Source of the DNA: Azophilus sp964572185
GTDB lineage: Bacteria > Pseudomonadota > Gammaproteobacteria > Pseudomonadales > Azotimanducaceae
Direction: 5' to 3'
NCBI GenBank assembly: GCA_964572185.1
Contig: CAZNFI010000044.1
Location: 1 to 19,535, forward strand
DNA length: 19,535 nucleotides
Shown piece by piece: positions 13,949 to 19,535 of this stretch. Position 1 is the stretch's first letter, and each line of letters begins with the position of its first letter. The notes under the pieces were generated by a model, which was not told the DNA's origin, ran no database searches, and saw only the letters and a list, made by a program, of their open reading frames with translations. The position numbers were made by a program, and so were the translations under genes.

Positions 13949-15460
13949 TTACCGGGCTCCATCATCACGGCGTGTCTTACCGATACCCGCGAGCGTCTGC
14001 CGCACCGCCGAGCGCCAGCCATCGAGCAGCGCCTGGCGCCGAGCGGCGGACATGGCCGGGGCAAATGTCCGGTCGAAACCCCATTGCTGATCGTACAGGC
14101 TCGCCGTCAGCCCGGCGCCGAGTCCCGCCAGCGTGGCCGCGCCGAGCGCCGTGGTCTCGATGATGGCCGGCCGCTCCACCGGCAGGCCCAGAATGTCGGC
14201 ATGAAACTGGCACAACCAGTCGTTCGCCGCCATGCCGCCATCGATGCGCAGCCGCTCGACCACGGCGCCGTCCGCCGCCATGGCCTGCAGCAGCTCCGCC
14301 GTCTGAAACGCCACGCTCTGCAGCGTGGCGGTGACGATGTGCTGCGGGGTGCTGTCCAGGGTGAGGCCGGTGATGGTGCCGCGCGCTTCCGGCTGCCAGT
14401 GCGGCGCACCCAGCCCGGTGAATGCGGGCACCAGGTAGACGCCGCGCGTATCGTCGCCGCAAGCCGCGGCGATGGCCTCGGTTTCCGCGGCGCTGGCGAT
14501 CAGCCCCAGCCTGTCGCGCAGCCACTTGATGGCCGCCCCGGCAACGAAAACACTGCCTTCCAGCGCATAGGCGGTAGTGCCGCCAACCCGGTAGCCGACG
14601 GTCGTGAGCAACCCGCCGGTCGATCGCAGCATGCGTTCGCCGGTATGGGTGACGATGAAGCAGCCGGTGCCCAGGGTCACCTTGCAGGCGCCTTCGGTGA
14701 GGCAGCCCTGGCCAACCAGCGCGGCCTGCTGATCGCCGGCAATGCCGGTTATGGGAATCGCGGCGCCGAACCAGTGTTGCTCCGTCACGCCGAACTGCCC
14801 GGCACTGTCGCAGACCTCGGGAAGAACTTCCCGGGGAATCTCGAAGTAGCGCAGCAGTTTCTCGTCCCAGTCCTGGCGGGCAATGTCGAACAGCATGGTG
14901 CGCGATGCATTGGTGGCGTCGGTGCGGTGCGACCGACCGCCGGTCAGGCGCCACAGCAGGAAGGTGTCGATGGTGCCGAAACACAGTTCGCCAGTCGCTG
15001 CCCTGGCGCGCAGGCCGGGAATCGTATCGAGCAGCCAGGCCAGCTTGGTCGCCGAAAAATAGGGATCGCAGACCAGGCCCGTGCGCGCCCGCACATGCTC
15101 TTCGAGGCCGTCGGCGCGCATGCGCGCACAGCGTTCGGCGGTGCGGCGATCCTGCCAGACGATGGCATCGTGCAGGCACTCGCCCGTGCGCCGGTCCCAC
15201 AGCAGCGTGGTTTCACGCTGATTGGTGATGCCTATGGCCTTGATGTCCGAGGCATCGACGCCGGCATTGGCAATGGCTTCGCGGCAGGCCGACACGGAGG
15301 TCGAAAAAACGGTTTCCGGATTCTGTTCGACCCAGCCCGAATTCGGGAAGCTCGATGCAAATTCCTGTTGCCCTGCGCCCAGGGCGCGCGCCGAAGCGAG
15401 GTCGAACACGATGCCCCGGGAACTCGATGTGCCCTGGTCGATGGCGAGAACCAGGTTCAT
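13949..15460 (-). CDS. glpK: Glycerol kinase
   Basis: A 503-residue FGGY-family sugar kinase with all hallmarks of glycerol kinase. It phosphorylates glycerol to sn-glycerol 3-phosphate in the cytoplasm. Motifs are the phosphate-binding AIDQGTSSSR (6-15), ITNQRETT (78-85), the YFSATKLAWLLD signature (134-145), the substrate loop TNASRTMLFD (183-192), GIAGDQQAALVGQ with catalytic D243, GTGCFIV (264-270), and DGGMAANDW in the second domain. The length is normal for the family. The ATG at 15460 is preceded by GAGAGGG. No glpF, glpD or glpR is next to it, so this is a solitary glpK. It is transcribed divergently from nrdA. A NrdR-box-like sequence lies 28-43 bp upstream of its start, which would place it in or near the glpK promoter. 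Confidence 0.97.
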   Translation of the reverse strand: MNLVLAIDQGTSSSRGIVFDLASARALGAGQQEFASSFPNSGWVEQNPETVFSTSVSACREAIANAGVDASDIKAIGITNQRETTLLWDRRTGECLHDAIVWQDRRTAERCARMRADGLEEHVRARTGLVCDPYFSATKLAWLLDTIPGLRARAATGELCFGTIDTFLLWRLTGGRSHRTDATNASRTMLFDIARQDWDEKLLRYFEIPREVLPEVCDSAGQFGVTEQHWFGAAIPITGIAGDQQAALVGQGCLTEGACKVTLGTGCFIVTHTGERMLRSTGGLLTTVGYRVGGTTAYALEGSVFVAGAAIKWLRDRLGLIASAAETEAIAAACGDDTRGVYLVPAFTGLGAPHWQPEARGTITGLTLDSTPQHIVTATLQSVAFQTAELLQAMAADGAVVERLRIDGGMAANDWLCQFHADILGLPVERPAIIETTALGAATLAGLGAGLTASLYDQQWGFDRTFAPAMSAARRQALLDGWRSAVRQTLAGIGKTRRDDGAR

Positions 15461-15487
15461 GGCGCCCTCTCAGCGGTCGGATGCAAA

Positions 15488-15503
15488 CCACAATATATAG
15501 TGA
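15488..15503. promoter_or_regulatory. NrdR-box-like site 1 (glpK side)
   Basis: CCACAATATATAGTGA matches the NrdR-box pattern (acaCwAwATaTwGtgt) in the whole core and most flanking positions. It lies about 30 bp before glpK. Its partner site 2 has the identical 10-bp core, 190 bp away. Confidence 0.6.
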
Positions 15504-15627
15504 CAGGAACCGCGGCGACAGCCCCCCTTCACAAGCCCCTTTCGATTGCTACCAGGATATTCACGGCTTTTATACACGCCATCCACCAAGATGTGCACAG
15601 GGGCTTTCGAGGCACCTCGGCTGGCAC

Positions 15628-15657
15628 TTGACATCAGTTCAAGAACCGCTTTATGTT
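15628..15657 (+). promoter_or_regulatory. Possible sigma70 promoter for nrdA
   Basis: A consensus TTGACA (15628-15633) is followed after 18 bp by TATGTT (15652-15657). Initiation would be near 15664, so NrdR-box-like site 2 would lie just downstream, suited to repression. The leader would be about 290 nt. Confidence 0.4.
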
Positions 15658-15677
15658 GTGACCGGTTGCGGCATAAA

Positions 15678-15693
15678 ACCCAATATATAGCGG
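15678..15693. promoter_or_regulatory. NrdR-box-like site 2 (nrdA side)
   Basis: ACCCAATATATAGCGG has the same CAATATATAG core as site 1. NrdR represses ribonucleotide reductase genes when dATP is high, and such boxes are expected upstream of nrdA. Paired boxes are usually about 30 bp apart, so the wide spacing here is odd. Confidence 0.6.
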
Positions 15694-15840
15694 TTTAGCA
15701 AAGTCAAGGCAGCTTGCCGTCCGCCATTGCACAGTCCGCGCAGCAGCCTGTGCAAACGCCCGGCGCACGACTCTGGCTGAGCATCGTCAAAGGGTTCGCC
15801 GTACTGGAGGAGGGGTATTGGCCGAACAGGTTCCGGCCGC

Positions 15841-15870
15841 TCGGCTACCACAACATGTTGTGGTAGCCGA
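15841..15870. repeat. Perfect 30-bp palindrome in the nrdA leader
   Basis: Two 15-bp arms are exactly complementary with no spacer, centred between 15855 and 15856. The left arm is TCGGCTACCACAACA. The palindrome ends 83 bp before the nrdA ATG. As DNA it could be an operator for a dimeric regulator; as RNA it would fold into a stable hairpin of about 13 bp. It has no T-run. Confidence 0.9.
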
Positions 15871-15953
15871 TAAACTGGCCACCGAGTTGAAACAGTCGGC
15901 CGGAGGCCAACCTCTCGTCAGTGGTTGAACGAGACACGGAGATAGTCGACGCA

Positions 15954-18947
15954 ATGCAATCCAATGCCCTGGAGCCCAACCCCCAATCCACGCCTGCTAC
16001 CGAACCGCCATCGCTTTCGCCGAGTGTCGCCGCCACCGCGCCCGGCAAACTGAAAGTCATCAAGCGCACCAATGAGGTGGTGCCCTACACCGACGACAAG
16101 ATCGCCATCGCCATGACCAAGGCGTTTCTGGCCGTGGAAGGCGGTACCGCCGCCGCCTCGCCACGCATCCGCGAAATGGTGGCGGGGCTGACCGAACAGG
16201 TCAGCGCCACCTTCCGCCGGCGCCTGCCTTCCGGCGGCACAGTGCATATCGAAGAGATTCAGGACCAGGTGGAACTGGCTCTGATGCGGTCCGGCGAACA
16301 CAAAGTGGCCCGCACCTACGTGCTTTACCGGGAGGAACGCGCCCGGGCCAGAGCCGCCAAACACGCCGAAGAAGCCCCGGAAGAACGGCCCGACATCAAC
16401 GTCACCCTGGAGGACGGCCGCCGAGAACCGCTCAACGTCAGCCGCATCCGCACCGTCGTGGCCGAGGCCTGCGCCGGTTTGAGCGATGTCGATGCGGACC
16501 GCATCATCGACGAAAGCCTGGCCAACATGTACGACGGCATCGAGGCGCGCGACGTCGGCACCTCGCTGCTCATGACCGCTCGCACGCTGGTCGAGGAAGA
16601 GCCCAACTATTCCCGGGTCACGGCGCGGCTGCTGCTCGACCAGTTGCGTAGCGAAGCCCTGCAGTTCCTGAACGTGCAGGCACCCGCGGCCGGCGCGGGC
16701 GACTATTCGGCGACCCAATCGCAGATGGCGGATGTCTACCCGCTGGCGCTGCAGCGATTCGTGCAGAAAGGCGCCGAACTCGAACTGGTCAACCCCGCCC
16801 TGCTGGAGTTCGACCTGGCCACCCTCGGTGCCGCCATAGACGCCGACCGGGACCTGAAGTTCTCCTACCTCGGGCTGCAGACCCTCTACGACCGCTACTT
16901 CATCCACAGCCACAACGACGACATCAAGTTCGAGCTGCCCCAGGTATTCTTCATGCGCGTTGCCATGGGCCTGGCCATGGAGGAAGACGACCCGACCCGG
17001 CGCGCCATCGAGTTCTACAACCTGCTGTCGAATTTCGACTACATGAGTTCGACGCCGACGCTGTTCAACTCGGGCACCCTGCGCTCGCAGCTCTCCTCCT
17101 GTTTCCTGACCACCGTACCGGACGACCTCGACGGCATCTACAACGCCATCCACGACAACGCCATGCTGTCAAAGTGGGCCGGGGGCCTCGGCAACGACTG
17201 GACGCCGGTGCGGGCGCTCGGCTCCTACATCAAGGGCACCAACGGCAAGTCCCAAGGCGTGGTGCCCTTCCTCAAGGTGGTCAACGACACCGCCGTGGCG
17301 GTCAACCAGGGCGGCAAGCGCAAGGGCGCGGTCTGCTCCTACCTCGAAACCTGGCATCTGGACATCGAGGAGTTTCTGGAGCTGCGCAAGAACACCGGTG
17401 ACGACCGGCGCCGCACCCACGACATGAACACCGCCAACTGGATTCCGGACCTGTTCATGAAGCGGGTCAGCGAGGACGCCCACTGGACGTTGTTCTCGCC
17501 CAACGAGGTAGACGACCTGCACGACCTGTACGGCAAGGCCTTCGAGACCCGCTACGAACACTACGAAGCCTGCGCGCGCGAAAGGAAACTGCTGCACAAG
17601 CGCGTCAAGGCGCGCGACCTGTGGCGCAAGATGCTGTCGATGCTGTTCGAGACCGGCCACCCCTGGATTACCTTCAAGGACAGTTGCAACGTGCGCTCGC
17701 CGCAACAGCATGCCGGCGTGGTGCACTCGTCGAACCTGTGCACCGAGATCACGCTGAACACCTCGCCGGAGGAAATCGCGGTGTGCAACCTGGGCAGCGT
17801 GAACCTGGTGCAGCACGTCGAGCATGGCGAGCTGAACCTGAAGAAGCTGAAGAAGACCGTGCGCACCGCCATCCGCATGCTCGACAACGTGATCGACATC
17901 AACTACTACTCGGTGGACCAGGCGCGCAGGTCCAACATGCGCCACCGGCCGGTGGGGCTCGGCATCATGGGTTTCCAGGACGTGCTGTACAAGCTGCGCA
18001 TTCCCTACGGTTCCGATGCCGCGGTGGAATTTGCCGACCGCTCCATGGAAGCGGTGAGCTATTACACCATCGAGGCATCGTCAAGGCTGGCGAAGGAACG
18101 GGGATCCTATGAGAGTTTCCCCGGGTCGCTGTGGAGCCGCGGCATGATGCCCATCGATTCCCTGAAGCAGTTGCGCAGCGAACGGGGCGAGCAATACCTG
18201 CAGGCCAATTTCTCTGCCACCCTCGACTGGGACAGGCTGCGCAAGAAGGTGCGCAAGATCGGCATGCGCAACTCCAATGTCATGGCCATCGCGCCAACCG
18301 CGACCATCGCCAACATCACCGGCGTGTCCCAGTCCATCGAGCCCACCTACCAGAACCTGTACGTCAAGTCGAACCTGTCCGGCGAATTCACCGTGGCCAA
18401 CCCCTACATGGTGCGCGACCTGAAGGCGCTGGGGCTGTGGGACAAGGTCATGGTCAACGACCTGAAGTACTACGACGGCTCGCTGAAACCCATCGACCGG
18501 GTGCCCGAGAACCTGAAACTGCTGTACGCCACCGCCTTCGAGGTCGAGCCCCGCTGGCTGGTCGATGCGGCCGCCCGCCGGCAGAAGTGGATCGACCAGG
18601 CGCAGTCGCTGAACCTGTACATGGCGGAGGCATCCGGCAAGAAACTGGACGTGACCTATCGCATGGCCTGGCTGCGCGGCCTGAAGACCACCTACTACCT
18701 GCGCGCCCTGGGTGCCACCAGTACCGAGAAATCCACCCTCGACCGGGGAACGCTGAATGCCGTGCAATCCGGGCCGGCTGCGCAGGCTGCGCCCGCGGCC
18801 GAAACCAGCGCGGCCCCTGCCGGCATGGCGGAGCCGCAGGTTACAGCCGCCGCTGCGCCGGCAAGTGCCGAATACGACCTGGGCAACGCGGCGCCAACGC
18901 CGCTGGCCTGCTCCATCGATGACCCGGACTGCGAGGCCTGCCAGTAA
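15954..18947 (+). CDS. nrdA: Class Ia ribonucleoside-diphosphate reductase, alpha (large) subunit
   Basis: A 997-residue catalytic subunit that reduces NDPs to dNDPs with a radical supplied by NrdB. An ATP-cone spans about residues 33-130 (KVIKRTNEVVPYTDDKIAIA). A second, more diverged cone-like segment spans about 148-235 (VTLEDGRREPLNVSRIRTVV), as in Pseudomonas NrdA. Catalytic residues are in place: C383 (SQLSSCFLTT), N594, C596 and E598 (SNLCTEI), C611 (IAVCNLGS), and the radical-transfer tyrosine pair in KTTYYLR (914-915). An alanine-rich linker leads to the C-terminal redox cysteines in DPDCEACQ (C993, C996). Start choice: ATG at 15954, with a rather distant GGAGA. A GTG at 15921 would add 11 residues and cannot be excluded. 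Likely regulation is by NrdR through the two upstream boxes. A small ORF and nrdB follow on the same strand. Confidence 0.97.
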   Translation: MQSNALEPNPQSTPATEPPSLSPSVAATAPGKLKVIKRTNEVVPYTDDKIAIAMTKAFLAVEGGTAAASPRIREMVAGLTEQVSATFRRRLPSGGTVHIEEIQDQVELALMRSGEHKVARTYVLYREERARARAAKHAEEAPEERPDINVTLEDGRREPLNVSRIRTVVAEACAGLSDVDADRIIDESLANMYDGIEARDVGTSLLMTARTLVEEEPNYSRVTARLLLDQLRSEALQFLNVQAPAAGAGDYSATQSQMADVYPLALQRFVQKGAELELVNPALLEFDLATLGAAIDADRDLKFSYLGLQTLYDRYFIHSHNDDIKFELPQVFFMRVAMGLAMEEDDPTRRAIEFYNLLSNFDYMSSTPTLFNSGTLRSQLSSCFLTTVPDDLDGIYNAIHDNAMLSKWAGGLGNDWTPVRALGSYIKGTNGKSQGVVPFLKVVNDTAVAVNQGGKRKGAVCSYLETWHLDIEEFLELRKNTGDDRRRTHDMNTANWIPDLFMKRVSEDAHWTLFSPNEVDDLHDLYGKAFETRYEHYEACARERKLLHKRVKARDLWRKMLSMLFETGHPWITFKDSCNVRSPQQHAGVVHSSNLCTEITLNTSPEEIAVCNLGSVNLVQHVEHGELNLKKLKKTVRTAIRMLDNVIDINYYSVDQARRSNMRHRPVGLGIMGFQDVLYKLRIPYGSDAAVEFADRSMEAVSYYTIEASSRLAKERGSYESFPGSLWSRGMMPIDSLKQLRSERGEQYLQANFSATLDWDRLRKKVRKIGMRNSNVMAIAPTATIANITGVSQSIEPTYQNLYVKSNLSGEFTVANPYMVRDLKALGLWDKVMVNDLKYYDGSLKPIDRVPENLKLLYATAFEVEPRWLVDAAARRQKWIDQAQSLNLYMAEASGKKLDVTYRMAWLRGLKTTYYLRALGATSTEKSTLDRGTLNAVQSGPAAQAAPAAETSAAPAGMAEPQVTAAAAPASAEYDLGNAAPTPLACSIDDPDCEACQ

Positions 18948-18964
18948 CCCGGCAGGAGGATCAG

Positions 18965-19108
18965 ATGGCTCATCAACTCGACTGTTTATCGACCGGGACT
19001 GGCGCCGCGGTTGCTCTTGCCAGCGGCCTTGCCCAGGTTGCCATGATCACCGTGAAACCCGCGGAGCAAACCGCAAGCTCGATGCCAAACGACCACAAAG
19101 CGCAGTAA
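18965..19108 (+). CDS. Unrecognised small ORF (47 aa) between nrdA and nrdB
   Basis: A 47-codon frame opens with ATG at 18965 behind an excellent AGGAGGATC site and ends in TAA. It starts 17 bp after the nrdA stop, and its stop is 58 bp before the nrdB start, so it would be co-transcribed. The product begins MAHQLDCLSTGTGAAVAL and has a mildly hydrophobic, alanine-rich middle (about residues 11-30). A polar tail with KPAEQ and PNDHKAQ follows. I recognise no family. Third-position GC looks lower than in the flanking genes, so it may be a weakly coding or recently formed gene. The alternative is an untranslated spacer in which the ribosome binding site is chance. Confidence 0.45.
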   Translation: MAHQLDCLSTGTGAAVALASGLAQVAMITVKPAEQTASSMPNDHKAQ

Positions 19109-19166
19109 AGCTCCGTTTGGTGAAATCCAGATACGCATAGTGTTCTCAAATTGAAGGAGTAACCGG

Positions 19167-19535
19167 ATGCTGAGTTGGGACGATTACGACGACGAAACGG
19201 CGCAAACCCCGCCCAAGCGCGAGGCGGTCGAGTTGCAAACCCCTGCCGAGGGCGATGTGCCCGCCGCGGAGCAACCGCTTCGCGGCGGTTTTTTTTCCGC
19301 ACAGGACCCGGCCGTTGCCGCAGCCGCGGCGTCGGTAGAGGGCGGGCTTTCCCAATCCGGCAGCGCGCAGCAAGGGAACGGCGACCCGGCTCCGCCGGCC
19401 CACCCACCCGGCAACGGCGGGTGGGCGCCTGTGCCGCCTCCGGTCGTGCAACCCGACCCGGTGACGCTGGCCAACCTACCGGCTGCGGTGCGAACCGCGG
19501 AGCCGCAGTTGGAAGCGAAGGCGGAAGCGGAACCG
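19167..19535 (+). CDS. nrdB: Class Ia ribonucleotide reductase beta subunit, N-terminal part (cut by window end)
   Basis: An uninterrupted frame of 123 codons runs from the ATG at 19167 off the window. AAGGAGT lies 6 bp upstream. The product starts MLSWDDYDDETAQ, resembling the MLSWDEFD start I recall for pseudomonad NrdB. The position right after nrdA supports nrdB, the di-iron tyrosyl-radical subunit. The visible part is only a low-complexity tail: acidic at first, then rich in Pro, Ala, Gly and Gln (PPAHPPGNGGW, VPPPVVQPDP, AKAEAEP). None of the ferritin-like core or iron ligands has been reached by residue 123. The extension is therefore much longer than in E. coli NrdB, whose core starts almost at once. 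A terminator-like hairpin with eight T residues lies inside the tail. The identification rests on context and the first residues. Confidence 0.7.
   Translation, partial: MLSWDDYDDETAQTPPKREAVELQTPAEGDVPAAEQPLRGGFFSAQDPAVAAAAASVEGGLSQSGSAQQGNGDPAPPAHPPGNGGWAPVPPPVVQPDPVTLANLPAAVRTAEPQLEAKAEAEP
19273..19296 (+). terminator. Terminator-like hairpin plus T8 inside the nrdB coding region
   Basis: AACCGC (19273-19278) pairs with GCGGTT (19285-19290) around TTCGCG, and T residues run from 19289 to 19296. This has the form of an intrinsic terminator but sits about 36 codons into nrdB. It could attenuate transcription or be a slippage site; it may also be only a chance result of coding sequence (Arg-Gly-Gly-Phe-Phe). 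Confidence 0.4.

Noticed and set aside
15570..15578. TTATACACG, a near match to a DnaA box upstream of nrdA
   Set aside because: A single 8-of-9 match with no cluster. DnaA control of nrd genes is known in E. coli, but one site is not enough here.
15533..15606. AAGCCCCT/AGGGGCTT inverted repeat enclosing 58 nt in the nrdA control region
   Set aside because: The arms are short and the enclosed sequence shows no further stable nesting, so it was not called as an RNA.
13916..15631. A 571-codon plus-strand frame opposite glpK
   Set aside because: Glycerol kinase on the minus strand is certain; the frame has only shadow composition.

Overview
The window is high-GC proteobacterial DNA (roughly 64% GC by eye), most likely from a free-living gammaproteobacterium. 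The reasons are a pseudomonad-style class Ia ribonucleotide reductase (a large NrdA with two ATP-cone-like segments, and a NrdB beginning MLSWD), glycerol kinase, and dense acyl-CoA/dioxygenase catabolic genes typical of environmental hydrocarbon or steroid degraders. The lineage is an inference; there is no rRNA or other marker here. I see no tRNA, rRNA, IS element or CRISPR array.

Layout. (1) 4-4696, minus strand: acyl-CoA synthetase, then a PhyH-family Fe(II)/2-oxoglutarate dioxygenase, then an exported DUF3604 protein. They are co-directional, with short gaps (150 and 94 bp). (2) 4697-6644: a regulatory island on the plus strand. A MerR-family regulator (5251-6153) is flanked on each side by a C-rich structured RNA of about 115-120 nt (about 4995-5117 and 6241-6356). 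The two RNAs share their closing-stem sequence and a TCCTCCCTT loop motif. The second has a strong promoter and an intrinsic terminator. A TTGTACTGG element lies at the same place in the promoter regions of the regulator and of the second RNA. The rest, 4697-4960 and 6357-6644, holds no gene I can support, only promoter/AT-rich DNA and one NtrC-like dyad. (3) 6645-10579: an APH-like kinase (minus), divergent from a nitroreductase, a crotonase-family protein and an acyl-CoA dehydrogenase (plus, probably one operon). (4) 10677-11486: an M48 lipoprotein metalloprotease, convergent with a minus-strand pair, a phosphotriesterase-family hydrolase and a second PhyH paralog (11498-13621). (5) 13949-15460: glycerol kinase (minus), divergent from nrdA across a 493-bp control region with two NrdR-box-like sites and a 30-bp perfect palindrome. 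(6) 15954 to the end: nrdA, an unrecognised 47-codon ORF with a strong ribosome binding site, and the start of nrdB, cut by the window edge.

How the genes may work together. The ligase, the two dioxygenases, the crotonase, the acyl-CoA dehydrogenase, the kinase-like protein, the nitroreductase and the two metal-dependent hydrolases look like parts of catabolism of CoA-activated or phosphorylated/esterified organic compounds. The substrate cannot be read from sequence. The RNA-MerR-RNA island is the best candidate for an undescribed system. I propose a MerR-controlled pair of sibling small RNAs that expose anti-Shine-Dalgarno C-rich loops, with the MerR protein possibly binding its own promoter and that of the downstream RNA.
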